Below are positions 48,610 to 48,615 of a stretch of DNA of 48,615 bases, one piece after another. The notes under the pieces are model-generated. The model was not told the origin of the DNA. It saw nothing but the letters and a program-made list of their open reading frames with translations, and did not search any database. Source of the DNA: Clostridiales bacterium. GTDB taxonomy: Bacteria; Bacillota; Clostridia; Peptostreptococcales; Anaerovoracaceae. Made by a program: the position numbers and the translations under genes. The stretch lies in the NCBI GenBank assembly GCA_012838265.1, contig DUPP01000085.1, forward strand, positions 1-48,615. The letters are read 5' to 3'. Positions within the stretch are counted from its first letter, which is position 1, and the number at the start of each line of letters is the position of its first letter.

Positions 48610-48615
48610 AGTGAA

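Noticed and set aside
48362-48615. CRISPR array
   Set aside because: Repeat spacing is irregular, copies occur in both orientations, unit identity is low and no cas gene is visible.

Overview
The window looks like chromosome from a strictly anaerobic, low-GC member of the Clostridia (Bacillota). The evidence is the [FeFe]-hydrogenase maturation set (TM1266-type regulator, HydE, HydG, HydF), an oxygen-sensitive class III ribonucleotide reductase with its activase, a glycyl radical enzyme (GRE) operon, sigma-54 activators, a Ctc-type L25 protein, strong AGGAGG-like ribosome binding sites and AT-rich spacers. The genus cannot be fixed from the sequence alone.

Layout. 1-6.4 kb: the start of an endonuclease IV gene, a duplicated-domain unknown protein, a sodium/solute symporter coupled to a twice-frameshifted Fe-S protein gene, an SPFH (band 7) protein with a tiny ribbon-helix-helix partner and a clear operator, and NAD(P)HX epimerase. 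6.5-14.6 kb: the hyd maturation operon, with an operator inside its promoter and a terminator/antiterminator leader, then nrdD-nrdG. 14.7-18.1 kb: small proteins, PspC-like protein, a CcdA/TlpA thiol-redox pair and a nitroreductase. 18.1-33.2 kb: a catabolic region with a GRE operon (catalytic subunit, separate glycyl-radical subunit, activase, CoA-acylating aldehyde dehydrogenase), two sigma-54 activators, an MFS transporter and a secondary-alcohol dehydrogenase; NudC, L25 and a phosphate butyryltransferase-like gene are interspersed. 33.5-39.9 kb: a DUF3160 lipoprotein with an FG-GAP-like partner, converging on a FecBCD-type ABC importer whose first upstream gene encodes an FmdE-family protein. 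39.9-43.2 kb: a gene-poor decay zone with one intact tRNA-Ala(GGC), two degenerate tRNA-like copies, broken genes and many hairpins. 43.2-48.2 kb: a glyoxalase-family protein and a 1434-residue cyclic beta-1,2-glucan synthase-like protein that lacks the usual C-terminal phosphorylase half.

Main finding. The GRE is encoded in two pieces: a 751-residue subunit with the thiyl-radical Cys (GCVEP) and a 94-residue subunit with the glycyl-radical site (VRIAGYSVYW). They are separated by 120 bases containing a stable hairpin, and the small gene has its own ribosome binding site. This looks like a real two-component GRE, not a recent frameshift. Three near-identical -24/-12 promoters (TGGCAT-N5-TTGCT) stand before the GRE operon, the MFS gene and the alcohol dehydrogenase, tying these scattered units into one sigma-54 regulon. 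The GCVEP motif and the neighbours suggest a dehydratase or C-N lyase that releases an aldehyde, which is oxidised to an acyl-CoA or reduced to an alcohol; the substrate is not known.

Other points of note are the dual control of the hyd operon, a promoter-operator pair for the SPFH/RHH operon, a UGA codon at an expected Cys position in a damaged zinc-ribbon gene, and several short tandem-repeat arrays between genes.
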